Shown: piece after piece, positions 1 through 7,742 of the stretch | Layout of the letters: every line of letters begins with the position of its first letter | Numbering within the stretch: position 1 is the first letter of the stretch | NCBI GenBank assembly: GCA_903831485.1 | Contig: CAIKXW010000139.1 | Span: forward strand, 1 to 11,405 | Direction of reading: 5' to 3' | DNA: 11,405 nt | Source: an uncultured Alphaproteobacteria bacterium | Lineage (GTDB): Bacteria > Pseudomonadota > Alphaproteobacteria > Caulobacterales > Hyphomonadaceae | Made by a program: the position numbers and the translations under genes | Notes under the pieces: generated by a model | Told to the model about the DNA's origin: nothing | Database searches by the model: none | The model's input: the letters and a program-made list of their open reading frames with translations, nothing else

Positions 1-13
1 CGGAGGAACGTCC

Positions 14-1723
14 ATGACCCCACGCAAGACGCGCCAGCTCTCGTTCGCTCTCGCCGCGCTCGCCAGCGCCACGCTGGCCGCCTGCACCAGCACGGGTGGA
101 GGGACCTTCGCGCCTGACACGGCCGCAACCGCCAGCGGCCCGGTAAGCGCCGTGCCGCGCGACGCGATGAAATCCTATTTCGCCATTCCCTATGCCGCCC
201 CGCCGCTGGGCGACCTTCGCTGGCGCGCGCCGCAGCCGGCCGCCAGCTGGAGCGCGCCACTCGCCAACACGACATCTGCTGCGTCCTGCCTGCAGACCGG
301 CGAGAAGGACAATCCCTTCCGCGTCAACGGCGACAGCGAGGATTGCCTCTATCTCGACGTGCACGCGCCCACCGGCGCCGGCCCGTTCCCGGTGATGGTG
401 TGGATCCATGGCGGCGCGTTCAACACGGGCGCTGCTTCCGTCTTTGCCGATCCGACACCGCTCGTCTCCAAGGGCGTCATCGTTGTCGGCATCAATTATC
501 GCCTCGGCGCCATGGGGTTCCTGGGCCATCCGGCTCTGCGCGATGCGGACGGCAGCGTCGGCAATTACGGCATCATGGACCAGCAGGCCGCCCTGCGCTG
601 GGTGCAGGCCAACATCGCCCAGTTCGGCGGCGACCCGAAGAACGTCACCATTTTCGGCGAGAGCGCCGGCGGCTTCAGCGTGATGACGCACCTCGCATCC
701 CCGCTGTCAGCGGGCCTGTTCAACAAGGCGATCATCCAGAGCGGCGCCTATGGCGTCAGCAGCCAGCTCACGCAGGCCGAGCTTGAAAAGAAGAGCGTCG
801 CCATCGCCGAGAAGGTGATCCTGACGGCCAGCAACCTGCCGGGCTGTCCGGTCGATGCGGTCACGGCCGCCTGCCTCCGCGGGCTGTCGGATGCGCTCGT
901 CCGCAACCAGCTTGCCACAGCCTTCGCGGCCAACATCAGCAACCCCGTGCCCTCCGTCGATGGGAAGGTGCTGCCCGCCACGATCAAGGACACGTTTGCC
1001 GCCGGTCGCAACAACAAGGTCCCGGTGATCAACGGCTCCAACCAGGACGAGTTCGCCCTGTTCTTCGCGATGACCGAACTCGCCGCCCGCACCAGGGCCT
1101 CGCCACCCAATCTCGATCCCACCGACAAGCGCTACCTGATGAAGGCCGCAGCCTACCCGATGACGGTCAATGCGCTCGCCGCCGGGGGAGGCCTCGGCGT
1201 CTCCGGGTCCCAGCTCAGCGCGACGGCGTATCCCCTCGCCAGCTACGGAACAGATACGGACCTTCAGGCCAGCCTTGCGGCGACCGCGCTCGGAACCGAC
1301 GCCACGTTCTCGTGCAACGGCTTCAACGTCTCCTCCCGCATCAAGGCGCAGGGCTCGCCCACATGGATGTACGAATTCCGTGACCAGACCGCGATCCCGA
1401 TCATCGGCATCATCGAGGGCAAGTACCCGCTCAGCCTCGAGCAGGGCGCGGCGCACGCCGCCGAACTCCCCTACGTCTTCAATTTGCACGACATGCAGAA
1501 CGCCGAGCGCACAGCGTTGCAGGCCACCATGTCGCACTACTGGGTCAACTTCGCGCGCTCCGGAAATCCCAACGGAAATGGCGTCCCGGAATGGGTTGAT
1601 TTCGCATCCGGCGCCATCCAGAAGCTCGACGTAGCGTCAGGCGGCGGCGTCGCGGCCATGCCGTCGTGGAAGTTCGCCGCCCAGCACAAGTGCGACGGTG
1701 TCTGGAAGGGCCTGACGTTCTAG
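14..1723 (+). CDS. Type-B carboxylesterase/lipase family lipoprotein
   Basis: This is an alpha/beta-hydrolase that should cleave carboxylic esters; the natural substrate cannot be told from sequence. The 569-residue protein begins with a lipoprotein signal peptide ending in lipobox LAAC (Cys24), so it is probably lipid-anchored on the periplasmic side or in the outer membrane. Family marks occur in order: Cys92 and Cys111 bracket the usual first disulfide loop with EDCLYLDV; HGGAF (about 132-136) forms the oxyanion hole; GESAGG holds nucleophile Ser217; NQDEF holds acid Glu346; GAAHAAELPYVF holds His481. This is the order seen in PnbA and acetylcholinesterase-like enzymes, and the triad is complete. 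Further cysteines at 278, 287, 434 and 560 would suit extra disulfides in an exported protein. The ATG at 14 has GGAGG 7 nt upstream, so the 5' end is complete. The aldehyde dehydrogenase follows after 111 bp on the same strand. Confidence 0.93.
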   Translation: MTPRKTRQLSFALAALASATLAACTSTGGGTFAPDTAATASGPVSAVPRDAMKSYFAIPYAAPPLGDLRWRAPQPAASWSAPLANTTSAASCLQTGEKDNPFRVNGDSEDCLYLDVHAPTGAGPFPVMVWIHGGAFNTGAASVFADPTPLVSKGVIVVGINYRLGAMGFLGHPALRDADGSVGNYGIMDQQAALRWVQANIAQFGGDPKNVTIFGESAGGFSVMTHLASPLSAGLFNKAIIQSGAYGVSSQLTQAELEKKSVAIAEKVILTASNLPGCPVDAVTAACLRGLSDALVRNQLATAFAANISNPVPSVDGKVLPATIKDTFAAGRNNKVPVINGSNQDEFALFFAMTELAARTRASPPNLDPTDKRYLMKAAAYPMTVNALAAGGGLGVSGSQLSATAYPLASYGTDTDLQASLAATALGTDATFSCNGFNVSSRIKAQGSPTWMYEFRDQTAIPIIGIIEGKYPLSLEQGAAHAAELPYVFNLHDMQNAERTALQATMSHYWVNFARSGNPNGNGVPEWVDFASGAIQKLDVASGGGVAAMPSWKFAAQHKCDGVWKGLTF

Positions 1724-1834
1724 TTCGAGGCGCACAGCCGGCCCTCCCAATCCGCCACGACATCGACTATCTAGAGCCCAACCCCCGTGTTCCGGCCGCA
1801 CATGGTCCGGCCAGATTTCGACCAGGAGAATCCC

Positions 1835-3265
1835 ATGCGCGACTACCTGAAATTCTACATCAACGGCGAGTGGGTCGACCCGGTGACCCCGCGCACGCTG
1901 GAAGTCCAGAACCCGGCCACCGAGGAAAGCTACGCCCGCATCTCGCTCGGCTCCAAGGCGGACGTCGACAAGGCGGTCGCCGCCGCCAAGGCCGCGTTCC
2001 CGGCCTTCGCCGCGACCACGAAGGAATACCGCGCCGACCTGCTCGACAAGATCATCGCGATTTACGGCAAGCGCCTCGCCGATATGGCGACAGCCGTCTC
2101 CGAGGAAATGGGCGCGCCAATGTGGCTGTCGCAGGCAGCCCAGGCCCCGTCCGGTCTTGGCCACCTGATGCAGGCCGCCGCCTACCTCCGCACCTTCGAG
2201 TTCGAAGAGCGTCGCGGCAAGCACCTGATCCGCAAAGAGCCGATCGGCGTCTGCGGTTTCATCACGCCGTGGAACTGGCCGCAGAACCAGATCGCCTGCA
2301 AGGTCGCTCCCGCCATCGCCGCCGGCTGCACCATGGTGCTGAAGCCGTCCGAGATCGCGCCGATCGACGCCATCATCTTCGCCGAGATCATGCATGAAGC
2401 GGGCGTGCCGAAAGGCGTGTTCAACCTCGTCAATGGCGATGGACCCGGCGTTGGCGCAGCGCTCTCGGCTCACCCGGATGTCGACATGATGTCGTTCACC
2501 GGCTCCACCCGCGCCGGCGTGCTGGTCGCGCAGGCTGCTGCCCCTACGGTCAAGCGCGTCGCGCAGGAACTCGGCGGCAAGTCGGCCAACATCGTGCTCG
2601 ACGATGCCGATCTCGCCAAGGCTGTGAAATCCGGCGTCATGCAGATGATGACCAACACCGGCCAGAGCTGCAACGCGCCCTCGCGCATGTTCGTGCCGCG
2701 CGGCAAGAACGAGGAAGCCAAGGCGATCGCCAAGGCGACGGCAGAGGCGGTGAAGGTGCAGGACCCGGCGACCGCCGAGAAGGGCGCCATCGGCCCCGTC
2801 GTCTCCGAAGCCCAGTGGAACAAGATCCAGGGCCTCATCAAGAAAGGCATCGAAGAAGGCGCCACCCTCGTCACCGGCGGCCTCGGCCGTCCCGACGGTC
2901 TCAACCGCGGCTACTATGTGAAGCCCACCGTGTTCGCCGATGTGCGCAACGACATGACCATCGCCGTCGAGGAAATCTTCGGGCCGGTGCTTTGCATCCT
3001 GCCGTACGACACCGAAGAGCAGGCGATCGCCATGGCCAATGACACGGTCTATGGCCTCTCCGGCTACGTCCAGGGCGAACAGGAACACGCGCAGAAAGTC
3101 GCGCGCCAGCTGCGCACCGGCATGGTCCACGTCAACGGCGCCGGTTCTGACCAGACCATGCCCTTCGGCGGCTTCAAGCAGTCGGGCAATGGCCGCGAGT
3201 GGGGCGTGGAAGGCATCCACGAATTCCTCGAGACCAAGTCGGTCTTCGGCTTCGCAACCGCTTAA
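1835..3265 (+). CDS. NAD(P)-dependent aldehyde dehydrogenase family protein
   Basis: The enzyme oxidises an aldehyde to its acid with NAD(P)+. The 476-residue length is normal for the soluble ALDH superfamily. Key residues are all present with spacing that matches mammalian ALDH2: Asn147 in TPWNWPQN, Lys170 in VLKPSE (cofactor ribose), FTGSTRAG at about 221-228 (Rossmann loop), Glu245 in QELGGKS (general base), nucleophile Cys279 in TGQSCNAPSR, and Glu380 in EEIFGPV. The C-terminal substrate and oligomer segment (PFGGFKQSGNGREWG) is also typical. I chose the ATG at 1835 because AGGAG lies 6 nt upstream; the frame is open further upstream to 1787 without a better ribosome site. The specific substrate is not determinable. 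It follows the esterase at 111 bp, so co-transcription is possible, and a strong hairpin follows at 3294-3324. Confidence 0.95.
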   Translation: MRDYLKFYINGEWVDPVTPRTLEVQNPATEESYARISLGSKADVDKAVAAAKAAFPAFAATTKEYRADLLDKIIAIYGKRLADMATAVSEEMGAPMWLSQAAQAPSGLGHLMQAAAYLRTFEFEERRGKHLIRKEPIGVCGFITPWNWPQNQIACKVAPAIAAGCTMVLKPSEIAPIDAIIFAEIMHEAGVPKGVFNLVNGDGPGVGAALSAHPDVDMMSFTGSTRAGVLVAQAAAPTVKRVAQELGGKSANIVLDDADLAKAVKSGVMQMMTNTGQSCNAPSRMFVPRGKNEEAKAIAKATAEAVKVQDPATAEKGAIGPVVSEAQWNKIQGLIKKGIEEGATLVTGGLGRPDGLNRGYYVKPTVFADVRNDMTIAVEEIFGPVLCILPYDTEEQAIAMANDTVYGLSGYVQGEQEHAQKVARQLRTGMVHVNGAGSDQTMPFGGFKQSGNGREWGVEGIHEFLETKSVFGFATA

Positions 3266-3293
3266 CCCTCGGCAAGCTGAAATCGTTCGAAAA

Positions 3294-3324
3294 CAGGCCG
3301 GTCCGCTGCACGCGGGCCGGCCTG
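3294..3324 (+). terminator. Hairpin after the aldehyde dehydrogenase gene
   Basis: CAGGCCGG (3294-3301) pairs with CCGGCCTG (3317-3324). The stem continues inward by one T-G pair and CCGC/GCGG, giving about 13 bp and a 5-nt loop at 3307-3311. It starts 28 bp after the ALDH stop. The tail (CTCATTTGCC) has only a short T run, so this is a likely but not textbook intrinsic terminator. It separates the esterase/ALDH pair from the lipoprotein gene. Confidence 0.6.
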
Positions 3325-3391
3325 CTCATTTGCCGTTCAGGTTTGCCTTCCTATCTGAAAGGGTGTGGAATTGCGCCTCAGGAGGCCGCCG

Positions 3392-3913
3392 ATGCTCAGA
3401 AAAACCCTTGCCGTCGCCATGGTTGCAGCTGTGACCGGCCTTGCCGCCTGTTCGGCTGGCCCCACGCCCTATCAGCCAGCTGCAGGCTACGATCGCGGCT
3501 ACTCGGAACAGAAGATTGAACCGGAACGCTACCGCATCTCGTTCAAGGGCAATTCGCTCACGGGCCGCGAGACCGTCGAGAACTATCTTCTCTACCGCGC
3601 GGCCGAACTGACCCTGCAGTCCGGCTACGACACCTTCACCATCGTCAGCCGCGACACCGACAAGGACCGCGATATCCGGCGCACCGGCGGCTACTCCCGG
3701 TTTTCCTACATGTACTTCTCCCCGCGCTGGGGCTGGGTCCATGCCTGGGACCCGTTCATGTCCTCGCCTGCGCGCTATGACGAGGTGACACGCTACGAGG
3801 CGTTCGCCGAGATCGTCATGAGCCGCGGACCGAAGGGCAGCGACGCCAATGCGTTCGACGCACGGCAAGTGTCGGAGAATCTGTCCGCCTCGATCCAGCG
3901 GCCTGTCTCATAA
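3392..3913 (+). CDS. CC0125/CC1285-like small lipoprotein, function unknown
   Basis: The product is a 173-residue predicted lipoprotein. Its N-terminus MLRKTLAVAMVAAVTGLAAC is a signal peptide with lipobox LAAC (Cys20). The mature part carries PYQPA, GYSEQKIEPERYRISFKGN, then a stretch with TGRETVENYLLYRAAELT and SGYDTFTIVSRDTDKD. This arrangement resembles the alphaproteobacterial family named after Caulobacter CC0125 and CC1285; I assign it from remembered pattern, and no biochemical role is known to me. A Tyr/Trp-rich segment (YSRFSYMYFSPRWGWVHAW) follows, then a domain ending near AFDARQVSENLSASIQR. AGGAGG at 3380-3385, 6 nt ahead of the ATG, fixes the start; a GTG at 3365 in the same frame lacks such a site. 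The glycosyltransferase starts 53 bp downstream. Confidence 0.85.
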   Translation: MLRKTLAVAMVAAVTGLAACSAGPTPYQPAAGYDRGYSEQKIEPERYRISFKGNSLTGRETVENYLLYRAAELTLQSGYDTFTIVSRDTDKDRDIRRTGGYSRFSYMYFSPRWGWVHAWDPFMSSPARYDEVTRYEAFAEIVMSRGPKGSDANAFDARQVSENLSASIQRPVS

Positions 3914-3966
3914 CTGTCGCAGTCGCGTAAACGACCCCGCAACCCCGCTTGCATACAACGCCGGGC

Positions 3967-4899
3967 ATGACGCCGGCGGTTTCGATCATCATCCCGACCT
4001 TCCGCAGGCCCGCGAGCGCCGTCGCGGCGGCCCGGTCAGCGCTCGCCCAGACCTGTAGCGCCGCCTTCGAGATCGTGCTCGTCGACAACGACCCAGCGGG
4101 GTCAGCCATGATGCCCCTGCGCGCGCTCACCGATCCACGCGTCACCGTCGTGCATGAACCGAGCGCGGGCGTCGCCAACGCGCGCAATGCCGGCCTGCGC
4201 GTTGCGCATGGCGACCTGATCGCCTTCCTCGACGATGACGAGATCGCGCCGCCATCCTGGCTTGGCGCGTTGCTGCGCGTGCAGAAACACAGCGGCGCCG
4301 ATGTCGTGTTCGGCCCCGTGCGCACAAAACTGTCCGAGCCCCCGAGCGATCATCGCGACTACTTCGAGGCGTTCTTCGCACGCGATGCGCACCACGCCGA
4401 AGGCGCGATCCGAACCTACTACGGATGCGGCTGCAGCCTGATGCGCCGCGCCGCCCTGCCATCGCCCGAGCCCTTCTCGGCGAGCCGCAACGAGATCGGG
4501 GGCGAGGACGATCTCCTGTTCCAGGCGATGAAAGCCAATAGGGCAACCTTCGCCTGGGCGCCGGAGGCATGGGTCTGGGAAACGCCCGAGCCGTCGCGCG
4601 TCACGCTGGCCTACACGCTGCGCCGCGCCTTCGCCTACGGGCAGGGCCCCGCGACAAAGGCCTGGACGGGGCCAAGGCGTAACGTCCCCGCCGTAGCGTT
4701 CTGGATGGCGGTGGGCGCGGCCCAGATGATGGTCTATGGCGCAGCCGCGTTCGGCAGCTACATCGCCAGGACGAGAAGGCGCGCGTTCGCTTACCGGAAA
4801 TTCGTCGAGGGCGTCGGCAAGCTGATGTGGTTCCCCTTCATCAAGCTGCGCTTCTACGGCGCCGCCAGGCTGGCGAAGTCCAGGCCCGCAACCGCCTGA
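3967..4899 (+). CDS. Family 2 glycosyltransferase
   Basis: This is a GT-A fold glycosyltransferase that should transfer a sugar from a nucleotide-sugar donor; donor and acceptor are unknown. The 310-residue protein opens with VSIIIPTFRRP, the first beta strand of the nucleotide-binding fold. It continues with EIVLVDND, GVANARNAGL, and FLDDDE, whose Asp89-Asp91 form the DXD-type metal/nucleotide site. GGEDDLLFQAM (Glu180, Asp181) matches the catalytic ED region of GT2 enzymes. A hydrophobic stretch at about 239-267 suggests one membrane segment near the C-terminus, followed by a basic tail, so the enzyme probably works at the inner face of the cytoplasmic membrane. Neither the ATG at 3967 nor an in-frame TTG at 3949 has a clear ribosome site, so the start is uncertain. 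No other polysaccharide genes are nearby. The stop abuts that of the opposing metal transporter. Confidence 0.9.
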   Translation: MTPAVSIIIPTFRRPASAVAAARSALAQTCSAAFEIVLVDNDPAGSAMMPLRALTDPRVTVVHEPSAGVANARNAGLRVAHGDLIAFLDDDEIAPPSWLGALLRVQKHSGADVVFGPVRTKLSEPPSDHRDYFEAFFARDAHHAEGAIRTYYGCGCSLMRRAALPSPEPFSASRNEIGGEDDLLFQAMKANRATFAWAPEAWVWETPEPSRVTLAYTLRRAFAYGQGPATKAWTGPRRNVPAVAFWMAVGAAQMMVYGAAAFGSYIARTRRRAFAYRKFVEGVGKLMWFPFIKLRFYGAARLAKSRPATA

Positions 4900-5865
4900 T
4901 CACCCGCACTCCGCGCCGGCGCAGGCGTCTGTCTCGATCTCTACCGTCGCATGGCCGATGCCGTGCACTTCGCTCAGACGCGCCTTGATGCGCGCGATCA
5001 CGTCCGGCCCAGCGGCAGTTTCCCCGATGCGGGCGTGCAGCGTCATCATCGAGCGGCGCCCGTCGAGGGACCACAGGTGAGCGTGGTGGATGTCGGTCAC
5101 ACCATCGACATGGTGGGCCAGGTCATGGATGACGTGATCCAGGTCAACGCCTGCGGGCGCCCCCTCCAGAAGGATATGTGCGCTTTGTGCGGTCACGCTC
5201 CAGGCGGAGCGCAGGATGATGAGCGCAACGAGCACTGACAGGATCGGGTCCGCCGGCGTCCAGCCCGTTGTCATGATGATGACTGCCGCGACGATCGCCG
5301 CGACCGAGCCCAGCAGGTCGCCCGCGACGTGGAGCAGGGCGCCGCGCACGTTGAGGTTGTCGCGATCCGCGCCGTGCAGCACGGCGAAGGATGCGAGATT
5401 GACGACAAGTCCGCCGACCGCGATCCACAGCATCAGGCCAGACGTTACCGGATGCGGATCGTTCAGCCGCACGATCGCCTCGTAGACGATCCAGGCTGCG
5501 ACCAGGAACAGCGCCATGCCGTTGACGAAGGCGGCGAGTACCGGGAAGCGCCTGAAGCCAAAGGTGCGCTGCAGCGTCGCCGGGCGCCGCGCCATGCGGA
5601 ACCCGATCCAGGCCAGCGCGAGCGCGCCGAAGTCCGACAGCATGTGCCCGGCGTCCGCAAGCAGGGCGAGCGAGCCCGAGACGATTCCGCCGCCGAACTC
5701 GACGACCATGAACCCGCCGGTCAGCAGCGCCGCAAGGCCGATGCGCGAGGCGTTATGCTCGTCGCCGCCATGATGATGATCGTGGGCGTGGTCATGATCA
5801 TGGTCGTGCGCATGGGAATGCGCGTGCTTGTGCGCCGGGGCGCCGAGGGCATGATCGTGAGCCAT
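4900..5865 (-). CDS. CDF family divalent metal (Zn/Co/Cd) efflux transporter, CzcD/ZitB-like
   Basis: This is a proton-coupled exporter of divalent cations, most likely zinc with possible cobalt or cadmium, in the cytoplasmic membrane. At 321 residues it has usual CDF length. The N-terminal cytoplasmic tail is extreme: 15 histidines in the first 37 residues, mostly alternating with Asp or Ala. About six membrane helices follow. The metal site is visible as paired HxxxD motifs, His74/Asp78 in DAGHMLSD and His179/Asp183 in LLHVAGDLLGS, the pattern of zinc-type CDFs. The C-terminal cytoplasmic domain (about 227-312) has HxHLW and ends in a Cys-containing tail, ACAGAECG. The ATG has purine-rich AGGGGAAGG just ahead. 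It lies 71 bp downstream of ybaL on the same strand, so it may be in the same transcript. I saw no recognisable Zur or MerR-type operator. Confidence 0.93.
   Translation of the reverse strand: MAHDHALGAPAHKHAHSHAHDHDHDHAHDHHHGGDEHNASRIGLAALLTGGFMVVEFGGGIVSGSLALLADAGHMLSDFGALALAWIGFRMARRPATLQRTFGFRRFPVLAAFVNGMALFLVAAWIVYEAIVRLNDPHPVTSGLMLWIAVGGLVVNLASFAVLHGADRDNLNVRGALLHVAGDLLGSVAAIVAAVIIMTTGWTPADPILSVLVALIILRSAWSVTAQSAHILLEGAPAGVDLDHVIHDLAHHVDGVTDIHHAHLWSLDGRRSMMTLHARIGETAAGPDVIARIKARLSEVHGIGHATVEIETDACAGAECG
5770..5832 (-). repeat. Imperfect 6-bp repeat encoding the His-rich tail
   Basis: The DNA for residues 12-32 of the CDF transporter is a run of near-identical His-Ala or His-Asp dipeptide codons. 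It reads on the plus strand as alternating ATG/GTG triplets with GAT, GTC, CGC or GGC-type partners. It stays in frame and could expand or contract in 6-bp steps, changing the number of metal-binding histidines. Confidence 0.6.
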
Positions 5866-5936
5866 GCCTTCCCCTAGGCAGGGCCGGGTTCAAAATCAAA
5901 TGAATCCAGCGGCATGTTACAGGGGCTGGAACACTG

Positions 5937-7589
5937 TCACGCCGGCCGGGCGAGGTCGGTCGCGTTGATCATCGCCAGGGCGATCTCCTGCTCGCCCGAC
6001 ACGATAACGTCGGCGCCAAAGGTGCGGAGATGTTCGATTTCGGCGTCGCTGTGCGATCGGGCGAAGATCCGGATACCCGGATTGAGCTGGCGTGCGATCT
6101 CGACGATGCGGCCCGCCTCGAACCCATCGGGGACCGTGACATAGATCAGCTGCGCCGATTCGACGGCCGCGGCCTTCAGGACATCGATCGAGACGGCGTT
6201 GCCGGCGATTGCCGGCACACCTTCACCGTGGAGCCGCTCGACCACATCCTGCTGATCCTCGATCACCGAGTATTCGACGCGCGCCTGGCGCAGCGCGAGC
6301 GAGATGCGCGAGCCGACCCGGCCATGGCCCACGATGATGGCGCGGCCGTGACGCCCAGGCTTCGGCGGCTCCGGTTCGGCCGCCCCAGCCTTGGGAACGA
6401 ATCTGTCGGCCACCAGGAAGACAAGGGGGTTCAGCACAATGGAGAGGATGGCGGCGCCAAGGATCAGGTCGCGGCCTTCCTCCGGCAGCATGCCAAGACC
6501 AACGCCGAGCCCAGCCAGGATGAAGGAGAATTCGCCGATCTGCGCGAGGCTCGCCGCAATCAGCGCCGAGGAATCTCGCGGCTGCCTGAACATGCTCGTG
6601 ATCAGCAGGGCGGCGACGGACTTGCCGACAACAACAATCGCAAGCGCGCCAAGCAGCGGCCACGGGTCGCGCACCAGCGTCATCGGATCGAACAGCATCC
6701 CGACGGAGACGAAGAACAGCACAGCGAACGCATCGCGCAGCGGCAGCGTCTCGTTGGCGGCCTGCTGCGAGAGCTCGCTCTCGCCCATGATCATGCCGGC
6801 GAAGAACGCGCCGAGCGCGAAGGAGACGCCGAAGAATTCGGATGCGCCAAGGGCCACGCCCAGCGCAATCGCCAGAACGCCGAGCCGGAACAGTTCACGC
6901 GAGCCAAGATGGACAACGCGATGCAGGATCCATGGGATCAGCCGCTTTCCCACCACCAGCATGATCGCGATGAATGCGCCGACCTTGCCAAGCGTCAGCA
7001 GCATCGCCCAGCCAATCTCCTGAAACTGCGCCCAACCGAAGCCGCCCGCCTCCGCCATCTGGTCGCGGATGCCAGCCCAGGTCGGCAGCAGCACGAGGGC
7101 CAGCACCATCGCAAGATCCTCGACGATGAGCCAGCCGACTGCGATCCTGCCCTTCTCCGTCTGCATGACGCGGCGTTCCTGCAGCGCACGCAACAGCACG
7201 ACAGTGGAGGCGACCGAAAGGGCGAGGCCGAAGACGATCCCGGCCTCGAGCGTCCAGCCCATGAGGTTGCCCATGCCGACGCCCAGCAGGGTGGCGACGG
7301 CGATCTGGGCCAGCGCGCCGGGCAGGGCGATGGCGCGGACGGAGAGAAGATCATCCAGCGAGAAATGCAGGCCCACGCCGAACATCAGCAGGATCACACC
7401 GATCTCGGCCAGTTCGGCCGCAAGTTGCGCGTCACCGACAAACCCCGGCGTGAAGGGTCCGATAACGACGCCCGCAATGAGATAACCGACCAGCGGAGAC
7501 AGCCGCAGACGCGTCGCGATCATCCCGAACACGAAGGCAAAGCCCAGGCCGACGGTCAAAAGGGAGATCAGCGGTGTCCCGTGGGGCAT
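5937..7589 (-). CDS. ybaL: YbaL/KefC-type monovalent cation/H+ antiporter with RCK domain
   Basis: This is a CPA2-family K+(Na+)/H+ antiporter of the cytoplasmic membrane. The 550 residues resemble E. coli YbaL along their whole length. It starts MPHGTPLI and has SPLVGYLIAG, GVILLMFGVGLHFSLDDL and STVVLLRAL. The ion-site motif VEDLAMV has Glu157 and Asp158, followed by GASEFFGVSFALGAFFAGM, DAFAVLFFVSVGMLFDP and LAQIGEFSFILAGLG. About twelve membrane helices occupy residues 1-395. After a short Pro/Glu linker, a Rossmann-type RCK_N domain begins at about 415 with GHGRVG (421-426) and runs to near the C-terminus, suggesting gating by a nucleotide or redox ligand as in Kef proteins. The start is supported by similarity, but the nearest SD-like AGAGGA is 13 nt away across a C8 run. 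It is divergent from glucokinase and upstream of the CDF exporter. Confidence 0.94.
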   Translation of the reverse strand: MPHGTPLISLLTVGLGFAFVFGMIATRLRLSPLVGYLIAGVVIGPFTPGFVGDAQLAAELAEIGVILLMFGVGLHFSLDDLLSVRAIALPGALAQIAVATLLGVGMGNLMGWTLEAGIVFGLALSVASTVVLLRALQERRVMQTEKGRIAVGWLIVEDLAMVLALVLLPTWAGIRDQMAEAGGFGWAQFQEIGWAMLLTLGKVGAFIAIMLVVGKRLIPWILHRVVHLGSRELFRLGVLAIALGVALGASEFFGVSFALGAFFAGMIMGESELSQQAANETLPLRDAFAVLFFVSVGMLFDPMTLVRDPWPLLGALAIVVVGKSVAALLITSMFRQPRDSSALIAASLAQIGEFSFILAGLGVGLGMLPEEGRDLILGAAILSIVLNPLVFLVADRFVPKAGAAEPEPPKPGRHGRAIIVGHGRVGSRISLALRQARVEYSVIEDQQDVVERLHGEGVPAIAGNAVSIDVLKAAAVESAQLIYVTVPDGFEAGRIVEIARQLNPGIRIFARSHSDAEIEHLRTFGADVIVSGEQEIALAMINATDLARPA

Positions 7590-7742
7590 CGTGCGGGGGG
7601 GGTCCTCTCGCGGATGGAGTGTCGGTCCTCAGATAGGTCGGAGCATTGCGGAGCGTATACCGCGACGCCATGAAATTCCCGGTGATGCGGCATTCACGCG
7701 CCCATGTTGCTGTCAGGACGCAGCGGCGGCTAAGGTTCGATA

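Noticed and set aside
707..1537. Minus-strand open frame inside the esterase gene
   Set aside because: It overlaps the region with Glu346 and His481 of the esterase and shows no domain of its own.
1793..1818. Repeated TCCGGCC upstream of the aldehyde dehydrogenase
   Set aside because: Only a 7-base direct repeat rich in G and C; no stable stem or known site.
1637..3220. Long minus-strand open frame opposite the aldehyde dehydrogenase
   Set aside because: It is the antisense shadow of a GC-rich gene whose complete ALDH motifs lie on the plus strand; its His/Arg/Gly-rich translation has no recognisable domain.
3330..3357. TTGCCG with a 16-nt spacer and TATCTG before the lipoprotein gene
   Set aside because: The position is plausible but the -10 element matches the consensus at only three positions, too weak to list.
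6030..7673. Long plus-strand open frame opposite ybaL
   Set aside because: The Asp/Arg/His/Gln-rich translation is typical of the antisense of a membrane protein gene; the minus strand encodes a full YbaL homolog.
7590..7742. Operator or promoter in the ybaL/glk divergent region (around GCGTATACCGC)
   Set aside because: The partial palindrome around GTATAC is short, and no correctly spaced -35 element is present on either strand.
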